DNA of 64,000 bases from Zhongshania aliphaticivorans. Its GTDB lineage: Bacteria; Pseudomonadota; Gammaproteobacteria; Pseudomonadales; Spongiibacteraceae. The notes below the pieces were generated by a model. It saw only the letters and a list, made by a program, of their open reading frames with translations. It had not been told where the DNA came from and did not search any database. Of the stretch, positions 1-8,430 are shown in pieces. The position numbers and the translations under genes are program-made. Position 1 is the stretch's first letter. Every line of letters starts with the position of its first letter. The stretch is taken from contig NZ_CACSIK010000002.1 in NCBI RefSeq assembly GCF_902705875.1, positions 124,001 to 188,000 on the forward strand, given 5' to 3'.

Positions 1-835
1 GATTGGCAGTGACTTCAACCTTGAGGTGGCGGCCGCCTTCAACCGTGGCCATTAGCTCGTTGCCAGTCCACCAAACAACGCGATCATCGGGTAAGCCTAG
101 GGCGCCGGTCTCAGGGTTAAAGTATAGCCAGCGCTTACCGTTGTAACTGCGCATCCATAATTCAGGCACCTGCGCCACACTACTCACCAAGCGCAGTGTG
201 TGCACGCGCTCAACGGGAATGTGCGCAGAGGAGAGTAAAAGCTCCAGAACGCGAGATTTGTTGTCCTGGGTGTAGTTATTACCTAGCAGCAAGCGGGCAT
301 TGTCATTACTAGGTTCATTGATAAGTTTGATGGCTTCGCGAATAAAGGTTTCGATGTCAGCAGAATGTTCGCGAATTGGCTTTAACAGAGCTTCCACGGC
401 GACTTTTTCTACGCCGATGAGCTCGGGGCTCTCGCTAAATTGTGGGCCGGGTTCCGATTCTGAAAAGCGTGAGTTGCTGCGCTGGGTGAGCATTAGCCGG
501 TAATAAAGTTGTTGATCGCCCTCTGTGCGCCTAGCTGACCAAACAGCTTGGCGGTTATCTCCTATAACATCAGTATTCACGCCATAATTTTTAGAAATGA
601 AGCTTTCATTCAAGGTGATGAATTTACTCCATTCGGGCGGTAGGTACATTTGTACTTTTACTGGGCTGTTATTACGGGCTTGGAAGCTCAGTTTGGTATC
701 AATAACCCAAACTGGCTCCGTGGTTTCTGAAGAAATGGGAATATTGAGAACAAAAATCTGCCATGCGGTACTGCCAGCACCAATTAGTAATAGTGCCAGT
801 GCCAGAACCCTGACATGCAGTTTTACGCCCTTCAT
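1..835 (-). CDS. Inactive transglutaminase-like membrane protein (UUP1 family), truncated by window start
   Basis: The reading frame runs leftwards from an ATG at 833-835 and stays open to the window edge, so only the first 278 codons are visible. Residues 9-29 form a hydrophobic N-terminal segment, followed by a soluble periplasmic region with the motif NGKRWLYFNPETG, typical of the transglutaminase-like fold. The family normally continues into a second domain and C-terminal membrane helices, which lie outside the window. Its ATG overlaps the stop of the zinc-protease gene upstream (ATGA), so the two are translationally coupled. This pair usually travels with an ATP-grasp glutamate-ligase-like gene, which would be expected beyond position 1. 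The biochemical role is not established. Confidence 0.8.
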   Translation of the reverse strand, partial: MKGVKLHVRVLALALLLIGAGSTAWQIFVLNIPISSETTEPVWVIDTKLSFQARNNSPVKVQMYLPPEWSKFITLNESFISKNYGVNTDVIGDNRQAVWSARRTEGDQQLYYRLMLTQRSNSRFSESEPGPQFSESPELIGVEKVAVEALLKPIREHSADIETFIREAIKLINEPSNDNARLLLGNNYTQDNKSRVLELLLSSAHIPVERVHTLRLVSSVAQVPELWMRSYNGKRWLYFNPETGALGLPDDRVVWWTGNELMATVEGGRHLKVEVTAN

Positions 836-1389
836 CCTTCTTGCTCCTCGGGGTTATCTTGTTTTGGGCACAGTGTTTTGTTTTGTAGGTATCTCTTGCT
901 GGGGTCCACTAAGGCGTTAAATGCGGTAAGTGGTTCTGAGCCAACCAGCATTGGTTTTGAAAACTGCCTGCGATCGGCTAAATTAGCTTCCACTTTGTGA
1001 GAGCGACCACCAATACACAGTGTAAGTTCAAGCACAGGGCGACGACTATAGTCTTTTTCATCTTCGTCGTAATCAGATGCGCGGCGTTTAATACGAATAT
1101 GTTTACTCAGGGGTAGGCTTACCGATTTGAGTGTGTCGTCAGGCAATACCAAGTCAAAATGAACGATATCGTCTTGATCCCCTTTACCCTTTTCAACCTG
1201 GGTATTAATCGCATTGATTGAGGCGCTTTCCGCACCGGTATCAATTTTGGCTTTATAGCGAACATCCAGCTCTTCAATATAGACATACTCGCTTAAGCCA
1301 AAAATTTGGTGGTCGCCTTCATTGGCGCTGGCATTTGTTGAAAAGATAAGAGTGTTGGTTAGCAGTAGGGTAAAGAAAATAAATCGCAC
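832..1389 (-). CDS. Putative ATP-dependent zinc protease / retropepsin-like protein (RimB/DUF785 family)
   Basis: A 185-residue protein with an N-terminal signal peptide (about residues 1-22, ending in NASA). The mature part begins with a retropepsin-like fold carrying the active-site-type motif DTGAESASI at D50-T51-G52, the hallmark of the COG4067 family. These proteins are annotated as ATP-dependent zinc proteases, but the motif is of aspartic-protease type and no ATP-binding motif is visible, so that name should be treated with caution. The signal peptide places it in the periplasm. It is the first gene of an operon with the downstream UUP1 gene (4-nt ATGA overlap). Confidence 0.85.
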   Translation of the reverse strand: MRFIFFTLLLTNTLIFSTNASANEGDHQIFGLSEYVYIEELDVRYKAKIDTGAESASINAINTQVEKGKGDQDDIVHFDLVLPDDTLKSVSLPLSKHIRIKRRASDYDEDEKDYSRRPVLELTLCIGGRSHKVEANLADRRQFSKPMLVGSEPLTAFNALVDPSKRYLQNKTLCPKQDNPEEQEG

Positions 1390-1506
1390 AGTTTCTCCTT
1401 AATCATTTTATTATGCCTCCGGCTACGCGTATAGAATAGATTACGCTAAGTCGTTTTAGCCAGTGCAAGCATGGCTTGCTGGGGCATTAAATATGTTCGA
1501 GTGGAC

Positions 1507-2886
1507 TTAGTCTCTGATTTCTTGAAAAAGTGCGAGGGTAATATTTCGCCTTTCTTTATGATCAATTATCGGAGTGGGATAATCACCGTGTTCAGGGGGC
1601 TGGTGTAGTTGTTTGCCAGTAAGGCCCTTTAGTTCTGGAATAAAGCGCAAAATAAAGTCTCCGTCGGGGTCAAATCGTAGGCCCTGAGTGGTGGGGTTAA
1701 AAATGCGGAAATACGGTGCGGCATCGGTGCCAGTAGAGGCCGCCCACTGCCATCCACCGTTGTTTGATGCAAAGTCAGCGTCGATTAAATTCTCTAAAAA
1801 ATAGCGTTCGCCCCAGCGCCAGTCTATGTGGAGGTCTTTGCATAGAAACGATGCGCTTATCATCCGCAAGCGATTATGCATCCAGCCAGTTTCGGTGAGT
1901 TGGCGCATGGCCGCATCGACAATGGGGTAACCAGTTCGCCCTTCACACCAGGCTTGAAATAAGTCTGGGTCATTGGGCCAAGCTATCGCTTCGGTATTCA
2001 CCTGAAAGGCGCGGCCCATTACTACTCTAGGGAAATGGTAGGCCACGTGACGGTAAAACTCTCGCCACAATAATTCGTTAAACCACGTTCCAGCATCACT
2101 TTTAGCATCCCATATTTCATCACCGCATTCCATCTGCAGCCGAGCTAGGCACTGCCGAGGGCTAATAATGCCATGCGCTAAAACGGCAGAAAGCCGAGAG
2201 GTACCGTCAAGTGCAGGGAAATCGCGGTGTTTCTGATAGTCATTTGCGCGTTCAGCGCAAAACTGGCGAAGTTGCGTTAGGGTGTCTTCTTGGTTTGATG
2301 GCCATGCCGACGAGTCTTTTTCGGGACCAAAGCGTGGGCATTTAACGGGTTTTATCGGCGTTGCTCTGGTTTTTGCTGGCGGGCTAGGAATGACGCGTGG
2401 AAAGGCGGCGGCGAGCTCTTTACGGCAAAGGCGAGAGAATGGCGTAAAAACTTTGTAGGGTTGGCCGTCTGCCTTGGTTATGCGATCAGGGCTAAGTAAG
2501 CTGTCGTCTATCAAATAGAATGGTATGTTGATACGTTCCGCGCAGGCGTTGTCCCGCTGAATTTCATCGACTAACCATTCTTTGTGGGCGTGAAGCGCGG
2601 TGATGCTGTGTTCTCTGCAATAGAGATCAAGCGTGTCAGGTACGTCTTTAAAATGTCCGCTATCGATAATATCTAGCGGAATACCAAGGTCGGCAAGTTG
2701 TTGGCTCAGTGCGTCAAGTGCGCTGCGTAAAAAATGGCGACGAATGGGCGCAATGCCATGGTGATCTAACTGCTGTGGGCAAAGTATATAAATGGCGCGA
2801 ACCTGATCATGTTTACCACATGCGGCGGTCAGCGCAGGGTGGTCTAAACTGCGTAAGTCGTTGCGAAACCAAACCAGCGCTGTCAT
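1507..2886 (-). CDS. phrB: Deoxyribodipyrimidine photo-lyase (class I CPD photolyase)
   Basis: Repairs cyclobutane pyrimidine dimers using blue light and FADH-. The N-terminus (LVWFRNDLRSLDHPAL) is the canonical photolyase start and is followed by the antenna-binding Rossmann domain. The C-terminal FAD-binding domain contains WFNELLWREFYRHV and, near residues 375-395, NGGWQWAASTGTDAAPYF, the strongly conserved FAD and lesion-binding stretch. I chose the ATG at 2884-2886 (459 aa) rather than the in-frame ATG 12 nt upstream because it directly follows the TAA stop of the preceding gene (one base apart), suggesting translational coupling. Length is normal for the family. Confidence 0.95.
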   Translation of the reverse strand: MTALVWFRNDLRSLDHPALTAACGKHDQVRAIYILCPQQLDHHGIAPIRRHFLRSALDALSQQLADLGIPLDIIDSGHFKDVPDTLDLYCREHSITALHAHKEWLVDEIQRDNACAERINIPFYLIDDSLLSPDRITKADGQPYKVFTPFSRLCRKELAAAFPRVIPSPPAKTRATPIKPVKCPRFGPEKDSSAWPSNQEDTLTQLRQFCAERANDYQKHRDFPALDGTSRLSAVLAHGIISPRQCLARLQMECGDEIWDAKSDAGTWFNELLWREFYRHVAYHFPRVVMGRAFQVNTEAIAWPNDPDLFQAWCEGRTGYPIVDAAMRQLTETGWMHNRLRMISASFLCKDLHIDWRWGERYFLENLIDADFASNNGGWQWAASTGTDAAPYFRIFNPTTQGLRFDPDGDFILRFIPELKGLTGKQLHQPPEHGDYPTPIIDHKERRNITLALFQEIRD

Positions 2887-2887
2887 T

Positions 2888-3838
2888 TTACAGCCCAATT
2901 CTGAGCTTTAAATCCCGCGGGTATGGGGTAAAGTAATATTGATCTAGCAGGTATTCGACTTGGTATTTCTTTAAAAAAAGGCTCAGCATTTCCAGTGGGA
3001 CCAAGAGCGGTAATAAACCCGCTGCGTAATCGCGAATCACTTCAGTGAGTTGCTGCTTGTCTTCTGGATCAAGATGATCTTTGAAAAAGCCCTGAATATG
3101 CATCAAGGTGTTGGTGTGATTTTTAATGCTGGCGGGCTGCCGCAGGGCTAACATAAATTGATCAATATAGCGGTCAGCAATGTCATTGATATCCCCCGAT
3201 TCGGCAACAATGGGGCCGAGCTCACGATAAATAGGTTGGTTGTGCGCTAAAAGTAAAAACTTGTGGCGACGATGATAATCTTGCAGTCGTTTTGCTGTAA
3301 TCCCCTCTTTCATCATTGCTTGCCAACGTGAGTAGGCAACCACGCGAAGGACAAAATTTTCACGTAAATGGACGTCGTTTAGACGGCCATTTTCTTCAAC
3401 GGGCAATAGTGGTAGCGCAGTCATTAATTGCTTGGCAAATAAGCCCACGCCCACTTTACCAAGGCCATTACCATTTTCTGCGTACACTGGCACTCGCTCC
3501 ATGCCACAGCTTGGCGATTTCGCACAAAGAATATAGCCGCTTATGTGATCGAGGGAGGGAGTTGTATTACGGGCAAAGGCGGTCATTTTATCGGTAACGT
3601 CTATGCTGGTATCCGTGCTGCCTATTAAGCGAGGTGTGTCTGGGTCGCCGACTAGTCGAATTGTAGGTCTAGGCACACCCATACCAATAGCTTGTTCTGG
3701 GCAAATTTTGACAAAATCAAAGTGTCGCGATAATTCGTCAGTCGCAAATGGCAGGTTTTTGTGGCCACCGTCGAAACGAACTGGGTCGCCAAGTAAGCAG
3801 GCGCTAATACCAATGCGGATGGTTGGCGATGTGTTCAT
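2888..3838 (-). CDS. DUF523 and DUF1722 domain protein (YbgA-like fusion)
   Basis: A 316-residue fusion. Residues about 8-150 match DUF523, with the motif SACLLGDPVRFDGGHK and conserved cysteines (CPE near residue 46; a second CAKSPSCG stretch near 103-110). Residues about 180-310 match DUF1722, the YbgA domain, including HNQPIYRELG and a long helical C-terminus. E. coli ybgA also lies next to phr, and here the gene ends one base before the photolyase start, so a role in light or UV response is plausible. The actual biochemical activity is unknown. The cysteines could hold metal or sulfur, but that is inference. Confidence 0.9.
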   Translation of the reverse strand: MNTSPTIRIGISACLLGDPVRFDGGHKNLPFATDELSRHFDFVKICPEQAIGMGVPRPTIRLVGDPDTPRLIGSTDTSIDVTDKMTAFARNTTPSLDHISGYILCAKSPSCGMERVPVYAENGNGLGKVGVGLFAKQLMTALPLLPVEENGRLNDVHLRENFVLRVVAYSRWQAMMKEGITAKRLQDYHRRHKFLLLAHNQPIYRELGPIVAESGDINDIADRYIDQFMLALRQPASIKNHTNTLMHIQGFFKDHLDPEDKQQLTEVIRDYAAGLLPLLVPLEMLSLFLKKYQVEYLLDQYYFTPYPRDLKLRIGL

Positions 3839-3986
3839 AGCGTGGCTCGCTTCTTGGTTTGTTTAATCACGTCAGTACTACGCATTGAGCTTAGTGGTAG
3901 ATCAGTGTGGCGACAAGTGAATCGCTGTTAATTTTATACGCCGTCAGGCATGCGCTATACAATCGCTAGCGTTGTAATGTTAGCGA

Positions 3987-4370
3987 TTACTCACTCTCTC
4001 CAGCGAGGAATAATATAAGACGAGCTAGATCATTATCACTGCAGCCGTGGCACATTCCTTTTGGCGGCATACTACCGATTCCATTAAGGGTATTACGCAG
4101 CAGCACGTCCATGCCCTTGTTGATGCGGGGTGCCCAGTCTTCAGTATTGCCACTTCGTGGCGCGCTGGCGACGCCGCTACTGTGGCAGCTATAGCAGCTT
4201 TGGATATACAGGGATTTTAGTCCTGGGTCTGCGGGCATTCGGCTTCGTGGCGAGGTGGCGCGGTCATTGTGTGCTGTAGCAGTGCCATCAGGGCTGGGGC
4301 CGCAGGCTGTAAGGCAGCTGAGCAGTATGCCTATGCCTAGAGGTCGCAAATGAAATTTAAAGCACCACAT
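3987..4370 (-). CDS. Cytochrome c5-like monoheme lipoprotein
   Basis: A 127-residue c-type cytochrome with an N-terminal lipobox (LTAC, Cys23), so probably anchored to a membrane on the periplasmic side. The heme-attachment motif CYSCH is at residues 59-63, and a likely axial methionine lies in SMPPKG (Met101). The cysteine pair C107-HG-C110 just after it is the disulfide typical of cytochrome c5. About 35 linker residues separate lipid anchor and heme domain. It probably shuttles electrons in respiration. It stands alone, with no adjacent oxidase, so its partner cannot be named. Confidence 0.88.
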   Translation of the reverse strand: MWCFKFHLRPLGIGILLSCLTACGPSPDGTATAHNDRATSPRSRMPADPGLKSLYIQSCYSCHSSGVASAPRSGNTEDWAPRINKGMDVLLRNTLNGIGSMPPKGMCHGCSDNDLARLILFLAGESE

Positions 4371-4456
4371 ATACGTTTTTTCCCATAACCAGTCTGATGG
4401 AGTTGAAAGTGTACTCGTGAGGATATTGCCCTGTCTCGGTAATTTGGCGGCGGAGT

Positions 4457-5167
4457 TTATTTACGAGCAATAAGCTTAAGGGTGGGTTTTAAGTTAGGCC
4501 GAAAGCTTATTTGATTAAATTGATGCATTTCTAACAATTGTTGTAGAGGCGCTTTGGAGAAATATAACAAGTGCTCGGGTGGACGGACTGCAGTCCAGTC
4601 GAGTAAGTTTTTTTGTACTGAAAAGTGGCCGATATCGGGGGTGGTTAAAAACAGCACGCCGCCTTTGTTGAGAAGTGTATAAAGCGCGGCAATAAAGGAG
4701 TGAGGATCAGAAAGCTGCTCTATAACGTCACTGCAATAAATAATATCAAAGCGCTCATCGGTGGTGGCGAGGGCTTGCGCGTTAGTGGCTCTGAAATCTC
4801 CCATGGGATATTGCTGATGGGCCAAGCCTATACTGGCTTCGTTCACATCTATACCACAGGCCTCCAGTCCCAGGCTGCGAGCGGCTGCAACGGCATAGCC
4901 TTCATTGCAGCCGACATCGATAAATTTTTTTCCTAATGTTAAACGCTGTAAAGACCAGATGCGTTTTTTAGCGCGTCGCTGCTTTGACTTGATCTTGCGG
5001 ATGTACTGCGAGGTCTTGTGATAATCCTGATAATAGTGAATCAGTTCGCCGTCGACAGGCGCGGGGGAAACATAGAGCAGGCTGCAGTCGGCGCATCGGT
5101 AGAGTTTGTGTCCATGTTTGCTGCCAGCCAAGGAAGATTTGGTACTCTGGCAGATAGGGCACGCCAT
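4457..5167 (-). CDS. Class I SAM-dependent methyltransferase with N-terminal zinc-ribbon
   Basis: A 236-residue protein. The N-terminus has two CxxC pairs (C3-C6 and C25-C28), likely a small zinc ribbon. The SAM-binding motif I is FIDVGCNEG at about residues 82-90, followed by acidic motif II (CGIDVNE) and a post-motif IYCSDVIEQL. This layout matches zinc-ribbon class I methyltransferases often found in surface-polysaccharide or secondary-metabolite loci. No such locus is adjacent, so the substrate is unknown. The C-terminus is short compared with relatives that carry an extra helical domain. Confidence 0.8.
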   Translation of the reverse strand: MACPICQSTKSSLAGSKHGHKLYRCADCSLLYVSPAPVDGELIHYYQDYHKTSQYIRKIKSKQRRAKKRIWSLQRLTLGKKFIDVGCNEGYAVAAARSLGLEACGIDVNEASIGLAHQQYPMGDFRATNAQALATTDERFDIIYCSDVIEQLSDPHSFIAALYTLLNKGGVLFLTTPDIGHFSVQKNLLDWTAVRPPEHLLYFSKAPLQQLLEMHQFNQISFRPNLKPTLKLIARK

Positions 5168-5264
5168 TCGCTATTCCTAGTGATTGATTCAATGGGCGCA
5201 TAACTACAACAAACCTAGCAATTAAATGTGGCGATTGTGTGACGCTGGGTGTTATTTCTCGTTG

Positions 5265-5804
5265 TTATTTCTCGTTGTTATTAAACCCAAAGGTGCGGCC
5301 CTCTTCCTCACTTTGGCGGTCAATTGCACCAACATCCAACAGCGGAGCTGCATCGATATGTTGAGCATCCATCATGTGTGCAACACGCTGCAGCGCGCTA
5401 ATAATTTGGGTCTGTTCCCATTCTTGTAAATCACTGAACTGGCGAATGAAATAATCCTGCAAAGGCATGGGCGCATTGCGAATTAAGTTGTTACCGGTAT
5501 CGGTAAGGCAAGCAAAAACCTTGCGCTTGTCTTGTCTGGAGCGTTCTCGCATTACCAAACCACGTTTTTCTAAGCGGTCTAAAATACTGGTAACGGTGGC
5601 TTGGCTGAGGCTCACTTGATTGGCGACATCACTAATAATAGCGTCACCTTGATCGCGTAAGGTTTGTAAAATTAACATCTGTGGTGCAGTCAGCCCTGCG
5701 GTCTTCATTAGATGTTTTGAGTGTAAATCGATGGCGCGAGTAACTCGGCGTAGCGAGATCAATACTTCGTCAATTCTGTTCATTTTAAATTTCTTCAATT
5801 CCAT
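5265..5804 (-). CDS. ectR: MarR-family transcriptional regulator, probable ectoine operon regulator EctR
   Basis: A 179-residue winged-helix regulator. The MarR HTH lies around residues 45-100 (SDVANQVSLSQATVTSILDR is the recognition-helix region), followed by the wing and RSRQDKRKVF. It is transcribed divergently from ectA, the position described for EctR1 in methylotrophs and other gammaproteobacteria, where it represses ectABC-ask under low salt. The in-frame ATG at codon 8 (MNRIDEVL) is an alternative start. The last codons and stop fall in the second copy of a 13-nt tandem duplication (5252-5277), so the C-terminal NNNEK tail could be recently altered. Confidence 0.88.
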   Translation of the reverse strand: MELKKFKMNRIDEVLISLRRVTRAIDLHSKHLMKTAGLTAPQMLILQTLRDQGDAIISDVANQVSLSQATVTSILDRLEKRGLVMRERSRQDKRKVFACLTDTGNNLIRNAPMPLQDYFIRQFSDLQEWEQTQIISALQRVAHMMDAQHIDAAPLLDVGAIDRQSEEEGRTFGFNNNEK

Positions 5805-5875
5805 AAGCGGCCCAATGGTAGCGACTTAGCGTGAATTTTGCACATGATAAACTAGGGTGTTGTCAATAGCTTAGC

Positions 5876-5905
5876 TTGAACTTATACAATTAAATAGCTT
5901 ATAAT
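5876..5905 (+). promoter_or_regulatory. Sigma-70-type promoter candidate for the ectoine operon
   Basis: TTGAAC (5876-5881) and a perfect TATAAT (5900-5905) are separated by 18 bp in the AT-rich gap between ectR and ectA. Transcription would start near 5912, giving an untranslated leader of about 120 nt before ectA. The position fits the operon, but no start site has been mapped. Confidence 0.6.
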
Positions 5906-5946
5906 ACTTCGTACACTAAGTAATTATTCGGGAGGTTGAGTTCACA

Positions 5947-5961
5947 ATTTAGTGATTAAAT
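5947..5961. promoter_or_regulatory. Candidate EctR operator (inverted repeat)
   Basis: ATTTA-N5-TAAAT is a perfect small palindrome inside the ectA leader, followed at 5963-5984 by a direct repeat (CGATATAAAG / CGATATTAAG). MarR-type regulators bind such AT-rich palindromes, and EctR sites in methylotrophs overlap the ectA promoter region. Assignment to EctR is inference. Confidence 0.3.
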
Positions 5962-6034
5962 ACGATATAAAGCGATATTAAGCGGTGCTTTATATATTAT
6001 TTGCTTATTAAATTAGTATGAACACAAATAAATT

Positions 6035-6556
6035 GTGTTGAAATCAAATAGCGCGATGCAAGCCAACGCTGCCACGCTTCGTTTTCGCCAGCCAACGGCG
6101 GAAGATGGCTATGCCCTAAATCAATTAGTGGCGGCCAGTCCCCCACTAGACACTAATTCTGTTTACTGCAATTTATTGCAGTGCACGCATTTTGCTGCCA
6201 CCTCGGTTGCAGTAGAGGAAGACGGCCACTTAGTTGGCTTTATATCTGCTCACCGTATACCAGAAAAACCTGACACCGTATTTGTCTGGCAAGTTGTTGT
6301 CGACAAATCTCAGCGTGGTCGCGGTCTAGCAAAAAAAATGCTGATGGAAATCATTAAGCGCCCAGCCTGTGAGGGTGTGAGTTTTTTGGAGACGACTATC
6401 ACTCCAGATAATGACGCGTCATGGGCGTTATTCCGCAGCTTTGCCCGCGATCTAGAGACAGAATTAAATCACAGTATTTGGTTTGAGAAAGAAGCCCACT
6501 TTGGCGGTCAGCATGACAGTGAAGCACTGCTTCGTATAGGGCCGTTTTCGGCATAG
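6035..6556 (+). CDS. ectA: L-2,4-diaminobutyrate N-acetyltransferase EctA
   Basis: Acetylates L-2,4-diaminobutyrate to N-gamma-acetyl-diaminobutyrate, the second step of ectoine synthesis. The protein is a GNAT fold of 173 residues with the EctA signature FRQPTAEDG near the start and the acetyl-CoA loop QRGRGLAKK at 93-101. The GTG at 6035 gives the longest form. The ATG at 6056 (MQANAATL) is at least as likely because it fits family N-termini. Neither has a clear Shine-Dalgarno sequence. A 7-codon ORF (ATG 6018 to TGA 6041) overlaps the GTG start. First gene of ectA-ectB-ectC-ask. Confidence 0.93.
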   Translation: MLKSNSAMQANAATLRFRQPTAEDGYALNQLVAASPPLDTNSVYCNLLQCTHFAATSVAVEEDGHLVGFISAHRIPEKPDTVFVWQVVVDKSQRGRGLAKKMLMEIIKRPACEGVSFLETTITPDNDASWALFRSFARDLETELNHSIWFEKEAHFGGQHDSEALLRIGPFSA

Positions 6557-6615
6557 AAATAGATGCTGCAGTAACAAATTTAACTTAGTAAAGAATACTA
6601 GGAGGAGTAATTATT

Positions 6616-7890
6616 ATGACAATCTTCGACAGGTTAGAATCAGAAGTACAATCTTATGCTCGATCGTTTCCAGTGACTTTTGATAAAGCACAAGGCGAGC
6701 ATTTATACGACACTAATGGTAAACAATATATCGACTTTCTTGCTGGGGCTGGCACGCTAAATTACGGCCATAACAATCCTGTGCTAAAGCAGGCACTGGT
6801 TGACTATATTATGCGTGACGGAATTACCCACGGTTTAGATATGCATACGTCGGCAAAGGGTGATTTCTTGCAGGCCTTTAACGAGCACATTTTAGCGCCG
6901 CGTGATATGGAATACACCTTCCAGTTTACTGGCCCTACCGGTACCAACGCGGTAGAAGCTGCGCTTAAATTGGCCCGTAAAGTAACAGGGCGTACGTCAA
7001 TAGTTTCTTTCACAAATGGCTTCCACGGTGTGACCTTGGGTGCTGTTGCAGCAACGGGTAATAGCCACCACCGTGGTGGTGCCGGTGTGGCACTGGGCGA
7101 TGTTAATCGTATGCCTTATTGCGGTTACTACGGCCGTGATGCTGATAGTTTGAAAATGATGGATAAATTATTGTCAGACCCTTCATCGGGTGTGGATCTA
7201 CCTGCGGCGATGATTGTTGAACCTGTTCAAGGTGAAGGCGGTTTAAATGTTGCCAATAATGATTGGCTTCGTGGTTTAGAAAAACTCTGCCGCAAGCACG
7301 ATATCCTTCTCATTATTGATGATATTCAAGCTGGCTGTGGCCGTACTGGTACTTTCTTTAGCTTTGAGGCAAGTGGTATCAAGCCAGACATTATAACCAT
7401 GTCTAAATCACTGAGTGGTTTTGGCCTACCCTTCGCTATTGTGTTGTTGCGTCCAGATTTGGATGTGTGGGAGCCAGGTGAACATAACGGTACATTCCGT
7501 GGTAATAACCACGCTTTTGTGACCGCAGCGGCGGCAATCCGTCATTACTGGAAAGACGATAAATTTGCTGAAGATATTGTTGAAAAGTCGGCAATTGTTA
7601 GCCATCGCTTTAAAAAGATATCCGATCGTTACGGTGTTACTCAAATGCAGCCCAAGGGGCGTGGCATGATGCAGGGCTTGGCATGTGCCGATGGCGAGAC
7701 CGCCTCTGAAATTGGCCGCGCTTGCTTTGATCGCGGCTTAATTATTGAAACTTGCGGTAATCGCGATCAGGTTGTTAAAGTCTTCTGCCCTCTTACCATA
7801 GATAAAGGCGAATTGGTGCGCGGTTTAGATATTATGACCGACGCCATTGCCGAAGTGCTTGATAAGGCACTCGAAAAAAAAGCCTCTTAA
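6616..7890 (+). CDS. ectB: Diaminobutyrate--2-oxoglutarate transaminase EctB
   Basis: A PLP-dependent class III aminotransferase that makes L-2,4-diaminobutyrate from aspartate semialdehyde and glutamate, the first ectoine-specific step. The 424-residue length is normal. The PLP lysine is K264 in TMSKSLSGFG. The upstream aspartate is in LLIIDDIQAGCGRTG, and TFRGNNHAF is the conserved substrate/phosphate-binding loop. A strong Shine-Dalgarno sequence (AGGAGG at 6600-6605) precedes the ATG at 6616. It follows ectA by 59 nt and is separated from ectC by an intercistronic hairpin. Confidence 0.97.
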   Translation: MTIFDRLESEVQSYARSFPVTFDKAQGEHLYDTNGKQYIDFLAGAGTLNYGHNNPVLKQALVDYIMRDGITHGLDMHTSAKGDFLQAFNEHILAPRDMEYTFQFTGPTGTNAVEAALKLARKVTGRTSIVSFTNGFHGVTLGAVAATGNSHHRGGAGVALGDVNRMPYCGYYGRDADSLKMMDKLLSDPSSGVDLPAAMIVEPVQGEGGLNVANNDWLRGLEKLCRKHDILLIIDDIQAGCGRTGTFFSFEASGIKPDIITMSKSLSGFGLPFAIVLLRPDLDVWEPGEHNGTFRGNNHAFVTAAAAIRHYWKDDKFAEDIVEKSAIVSHRFKKISDRYGVTQMQPKGRGMMQGLACADGETASEIGRACFDRGLIIETCGNRDQVVKVFCPLTIDKGELVRGLDIMTDAIAEVLDKALEKKAS

Positions 7891-7904
7891 TTGATTAAAA
7901 TTAG

Positions 7905-7939
7905 CGCTTCTTCTACAGGTAGAAATCTGTGGAAGAGCG
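7905..7939 (+). other. Intercistronic hairpin between ectB and ectC
   Basis: CGCTTCTTCTACAG pairs with CTGTGGAAGAGCG around an 8-nt loop, allowing one bulge and a G-U pair. No U-run follows, so it does not look like a terminator. It may protect the ectAB message 3' end or set the ectB:ectC ratio by RNA processing; this is inference. Confidence 0.45.
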
Positions 7940-7999
7940 GCTTATTACTGATACTGTTTTTGCGAGCAGGCAGACAAAATATTTACGAAGGAAGGTCAA

Positions 8000-8383
8000 A
8001 TGATTGTTAGAACCTTAAAGGATTGTGAAAATTCTGAACGCTGTGTGGCTACCGATACATGGCAAAGTGTAAGGATGATATTAAAGAACGACAATATGGG
8101 TTTTTCGTTCAATATCACCACCATTTTTGCTAATACAGAAACGCCAATACATTACCAAAACCATTTAGAATCGGTTTACTGTATTTCTGGTAATGGCGAA
8201 ATAGAAACCGTAAACGATGGAAAAATATACAAGCTAGAAGCTGGCACTATTTATCTTCTCGATAAGCACGACAAACACTTGTTGCGCGGCGGCAGCGAAG
8301 ATATGCAAATGGCGTGTGTGTTTAATCCACCGTTGAGTGGCAAAGAAGTACATGACGAAAATGGCGTGTACCCTGTTGATTAA
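8000..8383 (+). CDS. ectC: L-ectoine synthase EctC
   Basis: Cyclises N-gamma-acetyl-diaminobutyrate to ectoine. It is a 127-residue cupin, typical in length. Visible family landmarks are MIVRTLKDC at the N-terminus, the metal-site region [18 protein letters not shown], the [15 protein letters not shown] barrel strand and the FNPPL/G-V-YP end. A Shine-Dalgarno sequence (GAAGGAAGG) lies 7-8 nt before the ATG. No ectD (ectoine hydroxylase) follows in this window, so the product is predicted to be ectoine rather than hydroxyectoine, unless ectD is elsewhere. Confidence 0.97.
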   Translation: MIVRTLKDCENSERCVATDTWQSVRMILKNDNMGFSFNITTIFANTETPIHYQNHLESVYCISGNGEIETVNDGKIYKLEAGTIYLLDKHDKHLLRGGSEDMQMACVFNPPLSGKEVHDENGVYPVD

Positions 8384-8430
8384 TCTGCTGACGACCGAAA
8401 GCGAATTTCAGTTATTCAACGGAGAGAAAA

